Of a DNA stretch of 64,000 bases, positions 1-11,163 are shown piece after piece. The notes beneath the pieces were generated by a model that made no database searches, was not told the DNA's origin, and saw nothing but the letters and a program-made list of their open reading frames with translations. Source of the DNA: Falsiroseomonas oleicola (GTDB lineage: Bacteria > Pseudomonadota > Alphaproteobacteria > Acetobacterales > Acetobacteraceae). The number at the start of each line of letters is the position of its first letter. The first letter of the stretch is position 1. A program made the translations under genes and the position numbers. The stretch lies in the NCBI RefSeq assembly GCF_019029495.1, contig NZ_JAERQM010000010.1, positions 62,001-126,000 on the forward strand. The letters are read 5' to 3'.

Positions 1-487
1 GGACATCGGCGCCACCCATGTGATCTTGGGCCATTCCGAACGCCGCGCCGACCATGGTGAGACCGATGCCGTGGTCCAGGCCAAGGTGAAGGCTGCGCTG
101 GCCGCAGGTCTGGTGCCGGTGGTCTGCGTCGGCGAGACGGAGGCGCAGCGCCTGGCGGGGGAGGCGGAGGCCGTGGTGCGCCGGCAGCTCGCCGAGTCGC
201 TACCGGACGATTTCGCCGGCATCATCGCCTATGAGCCGGTCTGGGCCATCGGCACCGGCCGCACCCCGACCGAGGCCGACATCGCCGCCATCCACGCCAC
301 CATCCGCGACAGCCTGGTGGCGCGATTCGGCGCGGCGGGGCAGGGCACGCATATTCTCTATGGCGGCTCGATGAAGCCGGGCAATGCGAAGGCGATCCTG
401 GCTTTGGCGAATGTCGATGGCGGGCTGGTCGGCGGCGCCAGCCTGGTCGCGGCGGATTTCCTGGCCATCGCCGCGGCAGCGGAATAG
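1..487 (+). CDS. tpiA: triosephosphate isomerase (3' part)
   Basis: Interconverts dihydroxyacetone phosphate and glyceraldehyde 3-phosphate in cytosolic glycolysis. The window opens inside the gene: the frame is open from base 2 and reads [15 protein letters not shown], the conserved histidine region of the family, so roughly the first third is missing. The catalytic glutamate segment ([12 protein letters not shown]) and the C-terminal phosphate-binding motif ([12 protein letters not shown]) with the final GGLVGGASL are present. It ends in TAG and is followed by a run of ten G. secG follows after a small leader-peptide gene; tpiA-secG-pyrG order is usual in alphaproteobacteria. Confidence 0.97.
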   Translation, partial: DIGATHVILGHSERRADHGETDAVVQAKVKAALAAGLVPVVCVGETEAQRLAGEAEAVVRRQLAESLPDDFAGIIAYEPVWAIGTGRTPTEADIAAIHATIRDSLVARFGAAGQGTHILYGGSMKPGNAKAILALANVDGGLVGGASLVAADFLAIAAAAE

Positions 488-584
488 GCGAGGGGGGGGG
501 GTCCAAATCGAAGTCGATCTGAAATTTCTGGCTGCTGGGCTACGCCTAGCCTAGAATCATCGCCCCAGACGGGACAGGCAGCCC

Positions 585-830
585 ATGTCCACCTCCACTG
601 AATTCGCGCGTTTCATGGCCGATCACGCGACGGCCGAGGCCCGGCAGGGTCTGCTCGCCGAACTTGGCGTCAACCCTGCCCCAGCCCGGCTCGCCGGCTG
701 GGCGCGCAGCCGCGGCTATGAGCTGACGGAGGCGGATTTCCAGCCCCGGCCCATCAGCGACGCCGAATTGGACCAGGTGGCCGGCGGGGCGCGCCCGCCG
801 CCGCCGCATATATTGCTATTTATGGGCTGA
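585..830 (+). CDS. Nif11-type leader peptide (putative RiPP precursor), 81 aa
   Basis: Small protein whose residues 5-50 resemble a Nif11 leader (FARFMADH start, then a second helix ending AGWARSRGYELTEADF). It ends in a double-glycine cleavage motif, SDAELDQVAGG. After the GG only 13 residues remain, beginning ARPPPP and ending LLFMG, which would be the core peptide. Such leaders direct modification enzymes and are cut by C39-peptidase ABC exporters; none is visible nearby. The SD is weak. A TAGAAT at 552-557 could be a -10. It sits alone between tpiA and secG. Leader identity is inferred from the pattern; the product is unknown. Confidence 0.7.
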   Translation: MSTSTEFARFMADHATAEARQGLLAELGVNPAPARLAGWARSRGYELTEADFQPRPISDAELDQVAGGARPPPPHILLFMG

Positions 831-971
831 GCCGGATCGGCGGAGAGGCCGCCCCGCTCCGCACCTAAACCTGCTTCGCCGCGAAGCCTGACTCTCGGCG
901 CGACCAGCCGGCAGGGAGGCGTAACGGCGACGCTGGTCATGACCGGCCAGACCCGCTAGAAGGCGCCCGCC

Positions 972-1304
972 ATGACCAATCTCCTCCTCGTCTTTTTCCT
1001 GCTTGTCACCCTGGCGCTGATCGGGGTCATTCTCGTGCAGCGCAGCGAGGGTGGCGGCCTGGGCATCGGGACGTCCCAGGGCATGGGCGGCTTCATGTCC
1101 GGCCGCGGCACCGCCAACCTGCTGACGCGGACCACCGCGGTGCTCGGCACCATCTTCATGGCGCTGGCGCTGGTGCTGGCCATGCTCGGCAAGGGCCAGG
1201 CGCCGCGCGGCTCCATCCTCGACATGCCGGCGGGCAGCCCGCCGGGCGCCGCCGCACCGGCCACCCCGGTGGCTCCGGTCGCGCCGACGGTGCCCAACAA
1301 CTGA
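972..1304 (+). CDS. secG: preprotein translocase subunit SecG, 110 aa
   Basis: Small inner-membrane subunit of the SecYEG translocon. Two hydrophobic helices are visible (about residues 3-22 and 55-75). They flank the family loop with VQRSEGGGLGIG and a Gly-rich stretch ending SGRGTANLLTRTTAVLG. The C-terminal 35 residues are a Pro/Ala-rich tail common in alphaproteobacterial SecG. Start is the ATG after an AAGGCGCC stretch. It lies between tpiA and pyrG, its usual place in this class. Confidence 0.95.
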   Translation: MTNLLLVFFLLVTLALIGVILVQRSEGGGLGIGTSQGMGGFMSGRGTANLLTRTTAVLGTIFMALALVLAMLGKGQAPRGSILDMPAGSPPGAAAPATPVAPVAPTVPNN

Positions 1305-1402
1305 GTTTCCATCCCCGCGCGACACCCGCGCAGGGAGCATGCCTGCCACAATCGGTTCCAACACGCCGGACGGGTTCCCAGACCCGCCCGGCTTCGCTAT
1401 GA

Positions 1403-3048
<1,646 letters not shown>

Positions 3049-3049
<1 letters not shown>

Positions 3050-3213
3050 TGGACCAGCAGGCGAGGCTGCGGCGCTTCGGCATCGGCATGGCCGTCACCC
3101 TGGTGGGGACGGCGGCGGCAGGCTTCCTGTTCGGCTCGCTGGCCGTGCCGCTGGCGCTGGCCGTCGGGCTGGGCATCACGCTGTTGCTGGGTGGCGGTCG
3201 CGGCAAGGGTTGA
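3049..3213 (+). CDS. small predicted membrane protein, 54 aa
   Basis: Short gene whose ATG shares a base with the pyrG stop codon. The translation starts MDQQARLRRFGIGMAV. It contains two hydrophobic stretches (about 12-27 and 29-47) separated by little more than a Phe-Gly-Ser turn, and it ends GGGRGKG. The basic N-terminus and Gly/Ala-rich helices suggest a helical hairpin in the inner membrane. Codon use is GC-rich at third positions like its neighbours. I do not recognise a family; a role linked to pyrG is only suggested by the overlap. Confidence 0.6.
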
Positions 3214-3263
3214 CGGCAACGTTACGCCTGCCGTCAAGGATTTCGTCACCCTTTTGGGGTGCA

Positions 3264-3578
3264 ATGCCCGCCATGCGCACATTGACGGGTGTTTCAGGCG
3301 TCGAATCCTATCTGTTCGAACCGGGCGACCTGGTGCGCCTGGTGCGGGACGAGGGTGGGTCCGTGAATACGGCCCGCGCCGGGGATTGGGGGCTGGTCAC
3401 AAAGGTGCACCCCTGCGGCGCGCTGGACCTCAAGCTCGCGGGCTACAGCCGGACGAAGGACTCGCTGCTGACCCGCGCTGTCGCCGTGCCCTGTGGTCGG
3501 GTGGAGCCCTGCGACCGCCAGGGCATGCCACTGCGGCGCGGCTTCGCGGCGGTGTGGGATACGCGGCGGCCACGGTAA
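3264..3578 (+). CDS. hypothetical protein, 104 aa
   Basis: Unrecognised small soluble protein. The ATG at 3264 follows GGGGT by three bases; ATG 3273 is an alternative, and the frame is open back to a TTG at 3210 that overlaps the previous stop. Residues from about 18 onward (FEPGDLVRLVRDEGG, then AGDWGLVTKVHPCGALDL) have the alternating pattern of a small SH3-like beta-barrel, which is inference. Third codon positions are GC-rich as expected for a real gene. It lies between the small membrane protein and eno on the same strand. Confidence 0.6.
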   Translation: MPAMRTLTGVSGVESYLFEPGDLVRLVRDEGGSVNTARAGDWGLVTKVHPCGALDLKLAGYSRTKDSLLTRAVAVPCGRVEPCDRQGMPLRRGFAAVWDTRRPR

Positions 3579-3629
3579 CGTCACAACCCCCCCCCGCATG
3601 GCGCCGCGTCGCGGAGTTGCTGCCAAAGG

Positions 3630-3654
3630 GGCAAGTCGCCTGGGGCGGCTTGCC
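3630..3654 (+). promoter_or_regulatory. stem-loop in the eno leader
   Basis: GGCAAGTCGCC pairs with GGCGGCTTGCC (11 pairs including one G-U, 3-base loop), ending 60 bases before the eno start. No T-run follows, so it is not a classic terminator. It may end transcription from upstream genes or shape the eno 5' leader. Confidence 0.4.
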
Positions 3655-3675
3655 GATCTGGCGCCGGACCTTTAA

Positions 3676-4992
<1,317 letters not shown>

Positions 4993-5094
4993 TTGAGCGT
5001 TAAGTTGTTGCAGGGGCTCGAATCCGCTGGACAGGCGGGGGCGGGCCCCTGTCTTATGGGGGCGTCGGCCGGGGGGCTCGCGAGCGTGTCGGAT

Positions 5095-5448
5095 ATGTAT
5101 CTGCCGCCAGTACGGCGGGGGGGTTTTGGGGCTTGGCTGATGCGGAGGCTGCGGGCGGCTGTCCTGCCCTCCGTATTCCTGGCCACCAGCGGCTATTTCA
5201 TCTGGCATGCGGTGCATGGGGAGCGTGGGCTGATCGCCCGCGACCATCGTCTGGAGCGCCTGCAGGAGGCGCGCCTGGAACGTGACCGGGTGATGGTGGA
5301 GCTGGAGGCGGCGGAGCGCCGCGTCGCCGGCCTGCGCGGCGACCGCCTGGACCGCGACCAGCTGGATGAGCGGGCGCGGCAGACGCTGAACCTCGTCGGC
5401 AAGGACGAGATCGTGGTGCCCTATGAGGCCGAGCGCCGCCTGTTCTGA
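5095..5448 (+). CDS. ftsB: FtsB/DivIC-type septum formation initiator, 117 aa
   Basis: Bitopic inner-membrane cell-division protein of the FtsBLQ complex. A short cytosolic N-terminus (MYLPPVRRGG) precedes one membrane helix (about 20-38, LPSVFLATSGYFIWHAV). A coiled coil rich in Arg/Glu/Leu follows (about 45-90), then the family tail ARQTLNLVGKDEIVVP. ATG 5095 is chosen because it gives the normal family length; GTG 5086 and a TTG at 4993 are open alternatives. The 3' end overlaps the convergent MFS gene by 28 bases. Confidence 0.85.
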   Translation: MYLPPVRRGGFGAWLMRRLRAAVLPSVFLATSGYFIWHAVHGERGLIARDHRLERLQEARLERDRVMVELEAAERRVAGLRGDRLDRDQLDERARQTLNLVGKDEIVVPYEAERRLF

Positions 5449-6653
5449 TCGAGGCCCCGCATCTGATCGAGGCTGGGCAGGGCGCGCAGCGGCGCCAGCG
5501 GGCTGAGGGCGACGGCCAGCAGGGACAGGCCGAAGCCGAGCATGGCCAGCCACAGCGCCGCTGGCAGGCCGAAGCCGGTGGCGATACCGCCACCGATCAG
5601 CGCCCCCAGGGGGCGCACCCCGAACACCGCCACCTGCATCACCGCGCCGACCCGCCCGAGCAGCGCCATCGGCGTCACCGCCTGCCGCAGGCTGGTCTGC
5701 GCCACCTGCCACAGCATCGGCCCGAAGCCGAGCAGCCCCATGCAAAGGGCAAGCGTGACGAAACCCGGCGCCAGCAGCAGGGCGGCCATGCCCAGCACCG
5801 ACAGGCCCGGCCCTGACAGCAGCACCTGCCCGAGCGGCAGCATCGTGCTGATCCTCGGTGCGGCCAATGCGCCCAGCACCAGCCCCGCGCCATAGGCGCC
5901 GAGCGCCAGGCCGGCCGTGGCGGCATCGAGGCCCAATGGCCCCAGGGCCAGCGGCACGGCAACAGCCATCAGTGCGAAGAAGCCGGCATTCCAGGCAATG
6001 GCGGCCAGGGCAATGGCGCGCAGAAGGGGTTGCGCCAGGACGAAGCGCGCACCCTCCGCCACCGCCGCGCCAAGGCCCGGCTGGGTGGCGCGGGGCAGGG
6101 CGGTGGGCGCCGGCAGCCGCCAGGCCAGCAGCGCCGCCACCAGCCCGGCCAGGGCCGCAAGGCCAAGCCCGGCCTGTGGCAGGCCCCGTGTGGCGAGGAT
6201 GCCTGCAATGGGCGCCGCCGCCAGTGTCGCCAGCGCCCGGCCCAGTTCCAGCCGTGCGTTGGCCGCCGGCAAGGCTGGGCGTTCGACCAGGGAAGGCAAA
6301 AGGGCAAAGCTGGCCAGTGCGGCCGCCACCACCCCGCTCGCGCCGAGGAAGCCGGCCAGTCCGAGCAACACCGGCTGCCCCGCCAGCGGCAGCGCGAGGC
6401 CGAAGCCCAGCGCCGCCAGCAACCCGCCGGCGGCCAGCAGGCGCCGGCGGTCCATGCGGTCCGCCAGCACGCCGGCGGGCAGGGCCACCAGCAGCCAGGC
6501 CATGCCCTGGGCTGCCACCAGGGCGCCCGTCAGGCCGGGCCCGGCGCCCAGGGACAAGGTCGCGATCAGCGGCAGGGCGGCGAGCGCCAACTGGTCCGCT
6601 CCATGCAGGGCGGCGAAAATCAGTGGCAGTTTTAGACGGTCGGGCGGGGACAT
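5421..6653 (-). CDS. MFS transporter, 410 aa
   Basis: Major facilitator family membrane protein with about 12 hydrophobic segments. The loop between helices 2 and 3 reads GVLADRMDRRRLLAAGG, the MFS signature. The C-terminal half has repeated Gly/Ala/Leu helices and ends in a basic tail (QNRRRSAS). The start at 6653 gives a normal N-terminus (MSPPDRLKLPL); the frame stays open to 6701. The family includes enterobactin-exporter-like (EntS/DHA3) members, but the substrate cannot be read from sequence. Transcribed towards ftsB and divergent from pdhA. Confidence 0.85.
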   Translation of the reverse strand: MSPPDRLKLPLIFAALHGADQLALAALPLIATLSLGAGPGLTGALVAAQGMAWLLVALPAGVLADRMDRRRLLAAGGLLAALGFGLALPLAGQPVLLGLAGFLGASGVVAAALASFALLPSLVERPALPAANARLELGRALATLAAAPIAGILATRGLPQAGLGLAALAGLVAALLAWRLPAPTALPRATQPGLGAAVAEGARFVLAQPLLRAIALAAIAWNAGFFALMAVAVPLALGPLGLDAATAGLALGAYGAGLVLGALAAPRISTMLPLGQVLLSGPGLSVLGMAALLLAPGFVTLALCMGLLGFGPMLWQVAQTSLRQAVTPMALLGRVGAVMQVAVFGVRPLGALIGGGIATGFGLPAALWLAMLGFGLSLLAVALSPLAPLRALPSLDQMRGLDQNRRRSAS

Positions 6654-6754
6654 GCGGGGCCTTGTTCCGGAATCTTGCGGGACCCGGGGTGCCCCGGGCA
6701 CGATTCGGGCGCCATCCGGCGGTTGCGCCGCAATGACGAAAACCGGGCCAAAAG

Positions 6755-6777
6755 TCAGTTAACCGCAATTCAGTTAA
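6755..6777. repeat. direct repeat in the pdhA upstream region
   Basis: The octamer TCAGTTAA occurs at 6755-6762 and 6770-6777, a 15-base period, in an AT-richer patch between the MFS start and the pdhA promoter. It could be a tandem regulator site; no regulator is known to me for it. Confidence 0.35.
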
Positions 6778-6825
6778 TCTCTATATTGCGCTGCACAATC
6801 AACATCTTCCCCGCGAAAGACCTGC

Positions 6826-6854
6826 TTGCACGGGGCACGCCGCGCGCGTAGATG
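6826..6854 (+). promoter_or_regulatory. possible sigma-70-type promoter of pdhA
   Basis: TTGCAC (preceded by C), a 17-base spacer and TAGATG. Transcription would begin near 6861, and a strong SD (GAGGAGG, 6872-6878) precedes the pdhA ATG at 6886. The CTTG start of the -35 matches alphaproteobacterial promoters; the match to consensus is only partial. Confidence 0.4.
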
Positions 6855-6885
6855 CGGTGGAGGGAAGCTCTGAGGAGGACACCGC

Positions 6886-7917
6886 ATGGCCGAAGCCGCC
6901 ACCCGATCTGCCCGCGGCAAGGGGGCCTCCAAGGGGGCCAACCAGCCTTCCATCAGCAAGGACGAGCTGACCCGCGCCTATCGCGACATGCTGCTGATCC
7001 GACGCTTCGAGGAGAAGGCCGGCCAGCTCTACGGCATGGGCCTGATCGGCGGCTTCTGCCACCTGTATATCGGGCAGGAAGCGGTGGTGGTCGGCATGCA
7101 GCTCGGCCTGAAGCCGGGCGACCAGGTCATCACCTCCTACCGCGACCACGGCCATATGCTGGCCACCGGCATGGAGGCCCGCGGCGTGATGGCGGAGCTG
7201 ACCGGCCGCATCGGCGGCTATTCCAAGGGCAAGGGCGGGAGCATGCACATGTTCTCCCGCGAGAAGGGCTTCTATGGCGGCCATGGCATCGTCGGCGCGC
7301 AGGTGTCGCTCGGCGCCGGCCTCGCCTTCGCCAACTGGTACCGCAATGACGGTGCGGTCGCGCTGGCCTATTTCGGCGAAGGCGCGTCGAACCAGGGGCA
7401 GGTCTATGAGAGCATGAACCTGGCCGCCCTGTTCAAGCTGCCCTGCGTCTTCGTTATCGAGAACAACAAATACGGCATGGGCACCAGCGTGGAGCGCGCT
7501 AGCGCGTCCCGCGACCTGTCGAAGAACGGCGCGCCCTGGGGCATCCCCGGGGAGCAGGTCAACGGCATGGATGTGGTCGCGGTGAAGGAGGCGGGCGAGC
7601 GCGCCATCGCCCACTGCCGCGCCGGCAACGGCCCCTATCTGCTGGAGATGAAGACCTACCGCTACCGCGGCCACTCCATGTCCGACCCGGCCAAGTACCG
7701 GACGCGGGAGGAGGTGCAGAAGATGCGCGAGCAGAACGACTGCATCGAGACCGCGCGCAAGATGCTGCTGGAGGTCTTCGACACCAGCGAGGCCGCGCTG
7801 AAGGTGATCGACGACGAGGTGAAGGCCATCGTGCAGGACAGCGCGGAATTCGCGCAGACCTCGCCGGAGCCGGATGAGAGCGAATTGTGGACGGACGTCC
7901 TGGTGGAGTCCCGCTGA
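6886..7917 (+). CDS. pdhA: pyruvate dehydrogenase E1 component, alpha subunit, 343 aa
   Basis: Thiamine-diphosphate-dependent decarboxylase subunit of the pyruvate dehydrogenase complex (pyruvate to acetyl-CoA), heterotetrameric E1 type. It shows [25 protein letters not shown] near the start, [12 protein letters not shown], and KGGSMHMFS. The ThDP motif runs from [10 protein letters not shown] to IENNKYGMG, and the phosphorylation-loop region is [12 protein letters not shown]. The N-terminal 30 residues are a Lys/Ala-rich extension. Strong SD at 6872. The TGA is followed at once by the pdhB ATG, forming a pdhABC operon. Confidence 0.97.
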   Translation: MAEAATRSARGKGASKGANQPSISKDELTRAYRDMLLIRRFEEKAGQLYGMGLIGGFCHLYIGQEAVVVGMQLGLKPGDQVITSYRDHGHMLATGMEARGVMAELTGRIGGYSKGKGGSMHMFSREKGFYGGHGIVGAQVSLGAGLAFANWYRNDGAVALAYFGEGASNQGQVYESMNLAALFKLPCVFVIENNKYGMGTSVERASASRDLSKNGAPWGIPGEQVNGMDVVAVKEAGERAIAHCRAGNGPYLLEMKTYRYRGHSMSDPAKYRTREEVQKMREQNDCIETARKMLLEVFDTSEAALKVIDDEVKAIVQDSAEFAQTSPEPDESELWTDVLVESR

Positions 7918-7918
7918 G

Positions 7919-9283
7919 ATGACGCAAATTCTGATGCCCGCCCTCAGCCCCACCATGACGGAGGGCAAGCTGGCCCGCTGGCTCAAGGCGGAAGGCGATG
8001 CGGTGAAGGCCGGCGACGTGATCGCCGAGATCGAGACCGACAAGGCGACCATGGAAGTGGAAGCCGTCGATGAGGGCACGCTGAGCAAGATCCTGGTGCC
8101 CGAGGGCACCGAGGGTGTTTCGGTGAACACCCCGATCGCGGAGCTGGATGACGGCAGCGTGGCGGCCCCCAAGGCGGAAGCCCCGAAGGCCGAGGCGCCC
8201 AAGGCTGAGCCCGCCAAGACGGAAAAGATGGAGACGGCGAAGCCCGCCGCCGCCTCGGTGCCGGCCCAGGCCGCCGCCGCGCCGGAGAAGGACTGGGGCG
8301 CGACCCGGCCGATGACGGTGCGCGAGGCGCTGCGCGACGCCATGGCGGCGGAGATGCGCGCCGACAAGGACGTGTTCCTGATGGGCGAGGAAGTCGGCCA
8401 GTACCAGGGCGCCTACAAGATCAGCCAGGGGTTGTTGGACGAGTTCGGCCCGAAGCGCGTGATCGACATGCCGATCACGGAACACGGCTTCACCGGCATG
8501 GCGGTGGGCGCGGCGATGACGGGCCTCAAGCCCATCGTCGAGTTCATGACCTTCAACTTCTCGATGCAGGCGATCGACCACATCGTGAATTCGGCGGCGA
8601 AGACGCTGTACATGTCGGGCGGCCAGCTCGGCTGCCCCATTGTCTTCCGCGGCCCGAACGGCGCGGCCAGCCGCGTCGCGGCCCAGCACAGCCAATGCTA
8701 TGCCAGCTGGTACGCGCATCTGCCGGGCCTGAAGGTGATCGCCCCCTGGTCGGCGGCGGATGCCAAGGGCCTGCTGCGGGCCGCGATCCGCGATCCGAAC
8801 CCGATCATCTTCCTCGAGAACGAGATCCTCTACGGCCAGACCTTCGACTGCCCGGTGGATGAGGATTTCATCCTGCCGATCGGCAAGGCGAAGGTGGAGC
8901 GCGAGGGCACCGATGTGACCCTGGTGGCCTTCTCCATCATGGTCGGCATGGCGATGCAGGCGGCGGAGGAACTCGCCGCGCAGGGCATCAGCGCGGAGGT
9001 CATCAACCTGCGCACGCTTCGGCCGCTGGACATCGAGACGGTCGTGAAGTCGGTGAAGAAGACCAACCGGCTGGTCACGCTCGAGGAAGGCTGGCCCTAT
9101 GCCGGCATCGGGGCGGAGGTCGCCATGCAGATCCTGGAGAACTGCTTCGACGACCTGGATGCGCCGCCGGTGCGCGTGCATGGCCTTGATATCCCGATGC
9201 CCTATGCCGCGAACCTGGAGAAGCTGGCCCTGCCGCGCCTCGAACAGGTGATCGAGGCCGCCAAGCGCGTGACCTACAAGTAA
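7919..9283 (+). CDS. pdhB: pyruvate dehydrogenase E1 component, beta subunit, with N-terminal lipoyl domain, 454 aa
   Basis: Partner of PdhA in E1. Residues 1-80 form a biotinyl/lipoyl domain ([18 protein letters not shown], lipoyl lysine in [12 protein letters not shown]). An Ala/Pro/Lys/Glu-rich linker follows (about 82-120), then the transketolase-like beta subunit ([15 protein letters not shown] through the C-terminal [11 protein letters not shown]). Lipoylated PdhB is typical of alphaproteobacteria. The ATG at 7919 lies one base past the pdhA stop. The lipoyl-coding DNA is nearly identical to that of pdhC. Confidence 0.97.
   Translation: MTQILMPALSPTMTEGKLARWLKAEGDAVKAGDVIAEIETDKATMEVEAVDEGTLSKILVPEGTEGVSVNTPIAELDDGSVAAPKAEAPKAEAPKAEPAKTEKMETAKPAAASVPAQAAAAPEKDWGATRPMTVREALRDAMAAEMRADKDVFLMGEEVGQYQGAYKISQGLLDEFGPKRVIDMPITEHGFTGMAVGAAMTGLKPIVEFMTFNFSMQAIDHIVNSAAKTLYMSGGQLGCPIVFRGPNGAASRVAAQHSQCYASWYAHLPGLKVIAPWSAADAKGLLRAAIRDPNPIIFLENEILYGQTFDCPVDEDFILPIGKAKVEREGTDVTLVAFSIMVGMAMQAAEELAAQGISAEVINLRTLRPLDIETVVKSVKKTNRLVTLEEGWPYAGIGAEVAMQILENCFDDLDAPPVRVHGLDIPMPYAANLEKLALPRLEQVIEAAKRVTYK
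8030..8067 (+). repeat. copy 1 of 38-bp exact repeat (lipoyl domain of pdhB)
   Basis: Encodes the [11 protein letters not shown] segment around the lipoyl lysine. Identical base for base to 9410-9447 in pdhC, exactly 1380 bases downstream. Confidence 0.9.
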
Positions 9284-9295
9284 GGGAGGCAGCTC

Positions 9296-10603
9296 ATGGC
9301 CACGAACATCCTGATGCCGGCGCTGTCCCCCACCATGACCGAGGGCACGCTGGCGCGCTGGCTGAAGAACGAGGGCGACACGGTCAAGGCCGGCGACATC
9401 ATCGCCGAAATCGAGACCGACAAGGCGACCATGGAAGTGGAAGCCGTGGATGAGGGCGTGCTGGGCAAGATCCTGGTGCAGGGCGGCACCGCCGGCGTGA
9501 AGGTCAACGACCCGATCGCCGTGCTGGTGGAGCCGGGTGAATCCGCCGATGCGGCGCCGGCGCCGAAGGCCGAGGCTCCGAAGGCAGAGCCCGCCAAGTC
9601 AGCGCCCGCGCCGGAGACGCCGAAGACGGAGCCAGCCGCCGCACCGAAGGCGGAAGCCCCGAAGACCGCCGAATCCGGCGACCGCACCATCGCTTCGCCC
9701 CTGGCGCGTCGCATGGCGGCCCAGGCCGGGCTGGACCTCGGGGCCATCAGCGGTACCGGGCCGAATGGGCGCATCGTGAAGACGGATGTGGAGGCCGCGC
9801 TGGCCAAGCCGCAGGCCGGCAAGCCCGCGCCGGCACAGGCTGCCGCGCCGGCTCCTGCACCTGCCGCCGCCCCGGCGCCCAAGACCCCGGCGCCCGCCAT
9901 CACGGCGCCGCACACGGCCATTCCGAACAGCAGCATCCGCAAGGTGATCGCGCGGCGGCTGTCGGAATCGAAGCAGACGGTGCCGCATTTCTACGTCACC
10001 ATGGATATCGAGATCGATGCGCTGCTGAAGCTGCGCTCGCAGCTGAATGCGACCTCGCCCAAGGATGGCCCGGGCGCCTTCAAGCTTTCCGTGAACGACC
10101 TGGTCATCAAGGCCGCCGCGGTCGCGCTGCGGCGCCTGCCGCAGGTCAATGCGACCTGGACCGAGGAGGCGATCCTCCAGTACCACGACGTCGATATCTC
10201 GGTGGCCGTCAGCATCCCGGATGGGCTGATCACGCCGATCATCCGAAAGGCGGACCAGGCGGGCCTGGCCTCGATCAGCAACCAGATGAAGGATCTGGCG
10301 GCGCGGGCCAAGTCCGGAAAATTGAAGCCGGAGGAGTTCCAGGGCGGCGGCTTCTCCATCTCCAACATGGGGATGTACGGCGTCAGCGACTTCTCCGCGA
10401 TCATCAACCCGCCGCAGGCCGGCATCCTCGCCGTCTCCGCCGGGCAGCAGCGGCCGGTGGTGAAGGATGGGGCGCTGGCGATTGCCACGGTGATGACCTG
10501 CACGCTGTCCGTCGATCACCGCGTGGTGGACGGCGCGTTGGCGGCGGAATGGATCGCCACCTTCAAGAAGATCGTCGAGGAACCGCTGAGCCTGATGCTT
10601 TAG
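9296..10603 (+). CDS. pdhC: dihydrolipoyllysine-residue acetyltransferase (E2 of pyruvate dehydrogenase), 435 aa
   Basis: Transfers acetyl groups to CoA and forms the core of the complex. Order: lipoyl domain (1-80, lipoyl lysine in [12 protein letters not shown]), Ala/Pro/Lys linker, and an E1/E3-binding domain (about 125-160, [17 protein letters not shown], then [14 protein letters not shown]). A second Ala/Pro linker precedes the catalytic CAT-like domain, which ends with the active-site motif [15 protein letters not shown]. An SD (GGGAGG) precedes the ATG, 12 bases after pdhB. Confidence 0.97.
   Translation: MATNILMPALSPTMTEGTLARWLKNEGDTVKAGDIIAEIETDKATMEVEAVDEGVLGKILVQGGTAGVKVNDPIAVLVEPGESADAAPAPKAEAPKAEPAKSAPAPETPKTEPAAAPKAEAPKTAESGDRTIASPLARRMAAQAGLDLGAISGTGPNGRIVKTDVEAALAKPQAGKPAPAQAAAPAPAPAAAPAPKTPAPAITAPHTAIPNSSIRKVIARRLSESKQTVPHFYVTMDIEIDALLKLRSQLNATSPKDGPGAFKLSVNDLVIKAAAVALRRLPQVNATWTEEAILQYHDVDISVAVSIPDGLITPIIRKADQAGLASISNQMKDLAARAKSGKLKPEEFQGGGFSISNMGMYGVSDFSAIINPPQAGILAVSAGQQRPVVKDGALAIATVMTCTLSVDHRVVDGALAAEWIATFKKIVEEPLSLML
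9410..9447 (+). repeat. copy 2 of 38-bp exact repeat (lipoyl domain of pdhC)
   Basis: Identical to 8030-8067. The flanking lipoyl codons are also very similar but carry silent and conservative changes. Confidence 0.9.
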
Positions 10604-10616
10604 CGGGTTCCGGGAG

Positions 10617-10649
10617 AAGCCCTCTCCACCCAATGGGGGGAGAGGGCTT
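10617..10649 (+). terminator. hairpin after pdhC
   Basis: AAGCCCTCTCC pairs perfectly with GGAGAGGGCTT (11 bp) across an 11-base loop whose CCC and GGG can extend the stem. It starts 14 bases after the pdhC stop and is followed by TTCGCCC rather than a full T-run. It is a plausible intrinsic or partial terminator separating pdhABC from the GNAT-lpd-lipA genes. Confidence 0.65.
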
Positions 10650-10673
10650 TCGCCCTTTGCTGAAAGGCTGCAT

Positions 10674-11162
10674 GTGACCAGCGGTTTCACCCTGCGCGAC
10701 GCGACCGTGGCGGATCTTCCGGAAATCCTCCGCTTGGTCCGCGACCTCGCCGAGTACGAAAAACTGCTGCACGAGGCGGTGGGGACGGAGGCCGATTTCC
10801 GCGAGGCCCTGTTCGGCCCCACGCCCCGCGTCTTCTGCATCCTGGCAGAGCGCGAGGGCCGCGCCATCGGCCAGGCGATCTGGTTCTACAATTTCTCGAC
10901 GTTCACCGGCCGCCCCGGCATCTATCTCGAAGACATCTATGTCGAGCCGGAACACCGCGGCCTCGGCGTCGGCGGCGCCTTCTTCCGGCGTCTGGCGCAG
11001 CGCGCGGTGGCGGAAAACTGCACGCGGATGGAATGGCAGGTGCTCGACTGGAACGCGCCGGCCATCAAGTTCTATGACCGCATCGGCTCGGAAAGCCGCG
11101 ATGAATGGCGCATACGGCGCCTCTCGGGTGACGCTCTGCGTGCCCTGGCAGGAGACTCCTGA
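10674..11162 (+). CDS. GNAT family N-acetyltransferase, SSAT-like, 162 aa
   Basis: Acetyl-CoA-dependent N-acetyltransferase. It has the GNAT core: ATVADLPEILRLVRDLA at the start, IYLEDIYVEPEHRGLGVGGAFF (acetyl-CoA-binding motif A), and near the end EWQVLDWNAPAIKFYDRIG. That last motif is typical of the spermidine/diamine acetyltransferase branch, so a polyamine or small amine substrate is likely but not shown. GTG start after GAAAGG. Two bases separate its stop from the lpd ATG, so it is co-transcribed with lpd. Confidence 0.85.
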   Translation: MTSGFTLRDATVADLPEILRLVRDLAEYEKLLHEAVGTEADFREALFGPTPRVFCILAEREGRAIGQAIWFYNFSTFTGRPGIYLEDIYVEPEHRGLGVGGAFFRRLAQRAVAENCTRMEWQVLDWNAPAIKFYDRIGSESRDEWRIRRLSGDALRALAGDS

Positions 11163-11163
11163 A

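Noticed and set aside
10674-11162. GNAT gene as part of the pdhABC transcript
   Set aside because: A strong hairpin at 10617-10649 lies between. The GNAT gene is coupled instead to lpd (two-base gap).
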